Origin: an uncultured Clostridia bacterium
GTDB taxonomy: Bacteria > Bacillota > Clostridia > Christensenellales > UBA1242
Length of the DNA: 14,306 nucleotides
Direction of reading: 5' to 3'
Assembly: GCA_944372595.1 (NCBI GenBank)
Contig: CALVZT010000011.1
Coordinates: forward strand, 1 to 14,306
The position numbers were made by a program, and so were the translations under genes. The notes beneath the pieces are model-generated. The model saw nothing but the letters and a program-made list of their open reading frames with translations, was not told the DNA's origin and ran no database searches. Each line of letters begins with the position of its first letter. Within the stretch, counting starts at the first letter, position 1. Shown one piece after another: positions 13,325-14,306 of this stretch.

Positions 13325-14071
13325 ATGATTAAAAATAGTAAATATTATAAAATGATAAAAAATCTAAAAAAAATAATTCATAATGCTATCAAATTAGGCT
13401 ACAAACAAAAACTTATAATCAATAATAAAGGCATAAATGATATAGTGACCTCTATGGATATTACATGCGAAAAATATATTATTGCAATGTTGAACAAATA
13501 CTATCCTAATGTTCCAATATTAAGTGAAGAATTTAATCCAAAAAACAAAGTACAAAACACATATTTTACAATTGATCCTATCGATGGTACGGTAAATTTT
13601 GCTAATAATTTACCAATGTACGGGGTTGAAATTGGATTTGTAGAAAATAACATTACAAAAGTTGCAGTAATATATATAATTCCTACGAAAACTTTTTATT
13701 ATGCCATTAAAGATTGTGGGGCATATATGAATGGAACAAAAATTAATGTATTAGATAAGCCTGCTAAACAATCCATTGTTATTCTTGACGGGTATAAAGA
13801 AGGTGTTTATATACCATATATTGCAAAAGCAACAAAATATTTTTCGCGAGTTCGTTTGTTAGGTGCGGGCTGTATTGACTTTGCATATATTTCCTCAGGG
13901 ATAGCAGGAGGATTGATTATGATAACAAAAACTCCTTGGGACTATGTTCCGGGAATGTTGCTGCTTAGCGAAGCGGGTGGCATTGCACAAAAAATCGATG
14001 ATTATGTTATTGGTGCTTCAAATAAGGAAACATTTAATTGTATATTAAAAATAATTAACAAAAGGGGCTAA
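13325..14071 (+). CDS. Inositol monophosphatase family phosphatase
   Basis: A 248-residue protein, a normal length for the family. Motifs: DIVTSMD (39-45); SEE (67-69) for metal and water activation; DPIDGTVNF (84-92), the family hallmark with Asp84, Asp87 and Thr89; and WDYVPGMLLLSEAGG (205-219), with Asp206 the third-metal/substrate ligand. All key residues are present, so it should be an active Mg2+-dependent, Li+-sensitive sugar- or nucleotide-phosphate phosphatase. Inositol phosphate, fructose-1,6-bisphosphate and PAP are all possible substrates; the sequence does not decide. GGAG eight bases before the ATG supports the start. It is cytoplasmic: the few hydrophobic runs are core strands. 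It is coupled to the next gene by a 4-base gap, and its last codons carry that gene's ribosome binding site. Confidence 0.9.
   Translation: MIKNSKYYKMIKNLKKIIHNAIKLGYKQKLIINNKGINDIVTSMDITCEKYIIAMLNKYYPNVPILSEEFNPKNKVQNTYFTIDPIDGTVNFANNLPMYGVEIGFVENNITKVAVIYIIPTKTFYYAIKDCGAYMNGTKINVLDKPAKQSIVILDGYKEGVYIPYIAKATKYFSRVRLLGAGCIDFAYISSGIAGGLIMITKTPWDYVPGMLLLSEAGGIAQKIDDYVIGASNKETFNCILKIINKRG
14062..14067 (+). promoter_or_regulatory. Ribosome binding site of the right-edge membrane protein gene
   Basis: AAGGGG within the last codons of the phosphatase gene, eight bases before the ATG at 14076. It indicates translational coupling of the two genes. Confidence 0.65.
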
Positions 14072-14075
14072 AATA

Positions 14076-14306
14076 ATGAATCCAAAAATATTTGGTTGGC
14101 AACATTTGTTATATGAATTATTTTTTATAATCTTTTACATTTCAATAATAATAATTTTTGTAAAACTGCTAAAAACCGAAAAAGCAAAAAACATTTTTTT
14201 GAAAGCCATTGCAGGAGTTTTGCTTGCTCTTGTATTATGGAACAGAATTTTAGTAGCACTAAGAGACAGTGATCCTTTTGCTTTTATTCCTTCTACATTT
14301 TGTGGC
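14076..14306 (+). CDS. Polytopic membrane protein, possibly YwaF/TIGR02206-like, partial (3' end outside window)
   Basis: Seventy-seven codons are visible, running off the right edge. The start MNPKIFGWQHLLYEL is followed by one membrane segment (FFIIFYISIIIIFVKLL), a short basic loop (KTEKAKN), a second segment (AIAGVLLALVLWNRILVAL) and FIPSTFCG. The FGWQH start, the basic loop after segment one and a P-x-x-x-C motif after segment two follow the pattern of YwaF/TIGR02206-type proteins, whose matching motif in the fused ABC protein of this window is HWPFHLC. The link is moderate because only the N-terminus is visible. It is translated with the inositol-monophosphatase-family gene. Confidence 0.55.
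   Translation, partial: MNPKIFGWQHLLYELFFIIFYISIIIIFVKLLKTEKAKNIFLKAIAGVLLALVLWNRILVALRDSDPFAFIPSTFCG

Noticed and set aside
1..14306. Alternative genetic code with TGA as Trp
   Set aside because: Trp is TGG throughout the genes read, all large frames close without needing TGA readthrough, and TGA ends the two-TM gene inside its terminator.

Overview
The window is visibly AT-rich. It has tight ribosome binding sites of the AGGAG type, strong TTGACA/TATAAT-type promoters, compact genes with U-tract hairpin terminators, and lipoproteins with the N-terminus K-rich / hydrophobic / Cys-Gly-Glu. With an enoate-reductase-like flavoenzyme present, this points to a low-GC Gram-positive anaerobe, probably an uncultivated gut-type clostridium or relative. 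That placement is inference; there is no rRNA or other marker gene. TGG is the only Trp codon in the genes read and TGA acts as a stop, so the standard bacterial code fits.

Layout. Positions 1 to 12131 are read leftward. From the left they hold: the 5' part of a large secreted lipoprotein (2-1876, running off the window); an 83-codon remnant of a lost gene (2039-2290); an 837-residue lipoprotein with an Ig-like module and a possible beta-helix (2352-4865); a three-gene unit made of a membrane-anchored small protein (4949-5407), an ABC-2-type exporter permease (5410-7056) and a fused membrane/ATPase protein (7067-9427); a small two-TM protein with its own promoter (9556-9963); and a 685-residue 2-enoate-reductase-like Fe-S flavoenzyme (10074-12131). 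A divergent promoter region (12132-12314) separates these from rightward genes: a degenerate histidine-phosphatase-like protein (12315-12800), an acidic protein of unknown function (12857-13261), an inositol-monophosphatase-family enzyme (13325-14071), and the start of a membrane protein that runs off the right edge (14076-14306).

How the genes work together. The most distinctive unit is the exporter. Its ATPase is the C-terminal half of a protein whose N-terminal ~450 residues look like a stand-alone YwaF/TIGR02206-type polytopic membrane protein. The permease follows after 10 nt and the anchored small protein after 2 nt. The large lipoprotein lies next on the same strand, with its own promoter. 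A reasonable inference is an envelope-directed export or surface-assembly system, but the substrate is not visible. The flavoenzyme is transcribed alone from a promoter region carrying a long dyad, and the divergent gene has its own near-consensus promoter. The inositol-monophosphatase-like enzyme is coupled (4-nt gap) to a second membrane protein that resembles the same YwaF-type family.

No tRNA, rRNA, CRISPR array, insertion sequence or recognisable riboswitch was seen.
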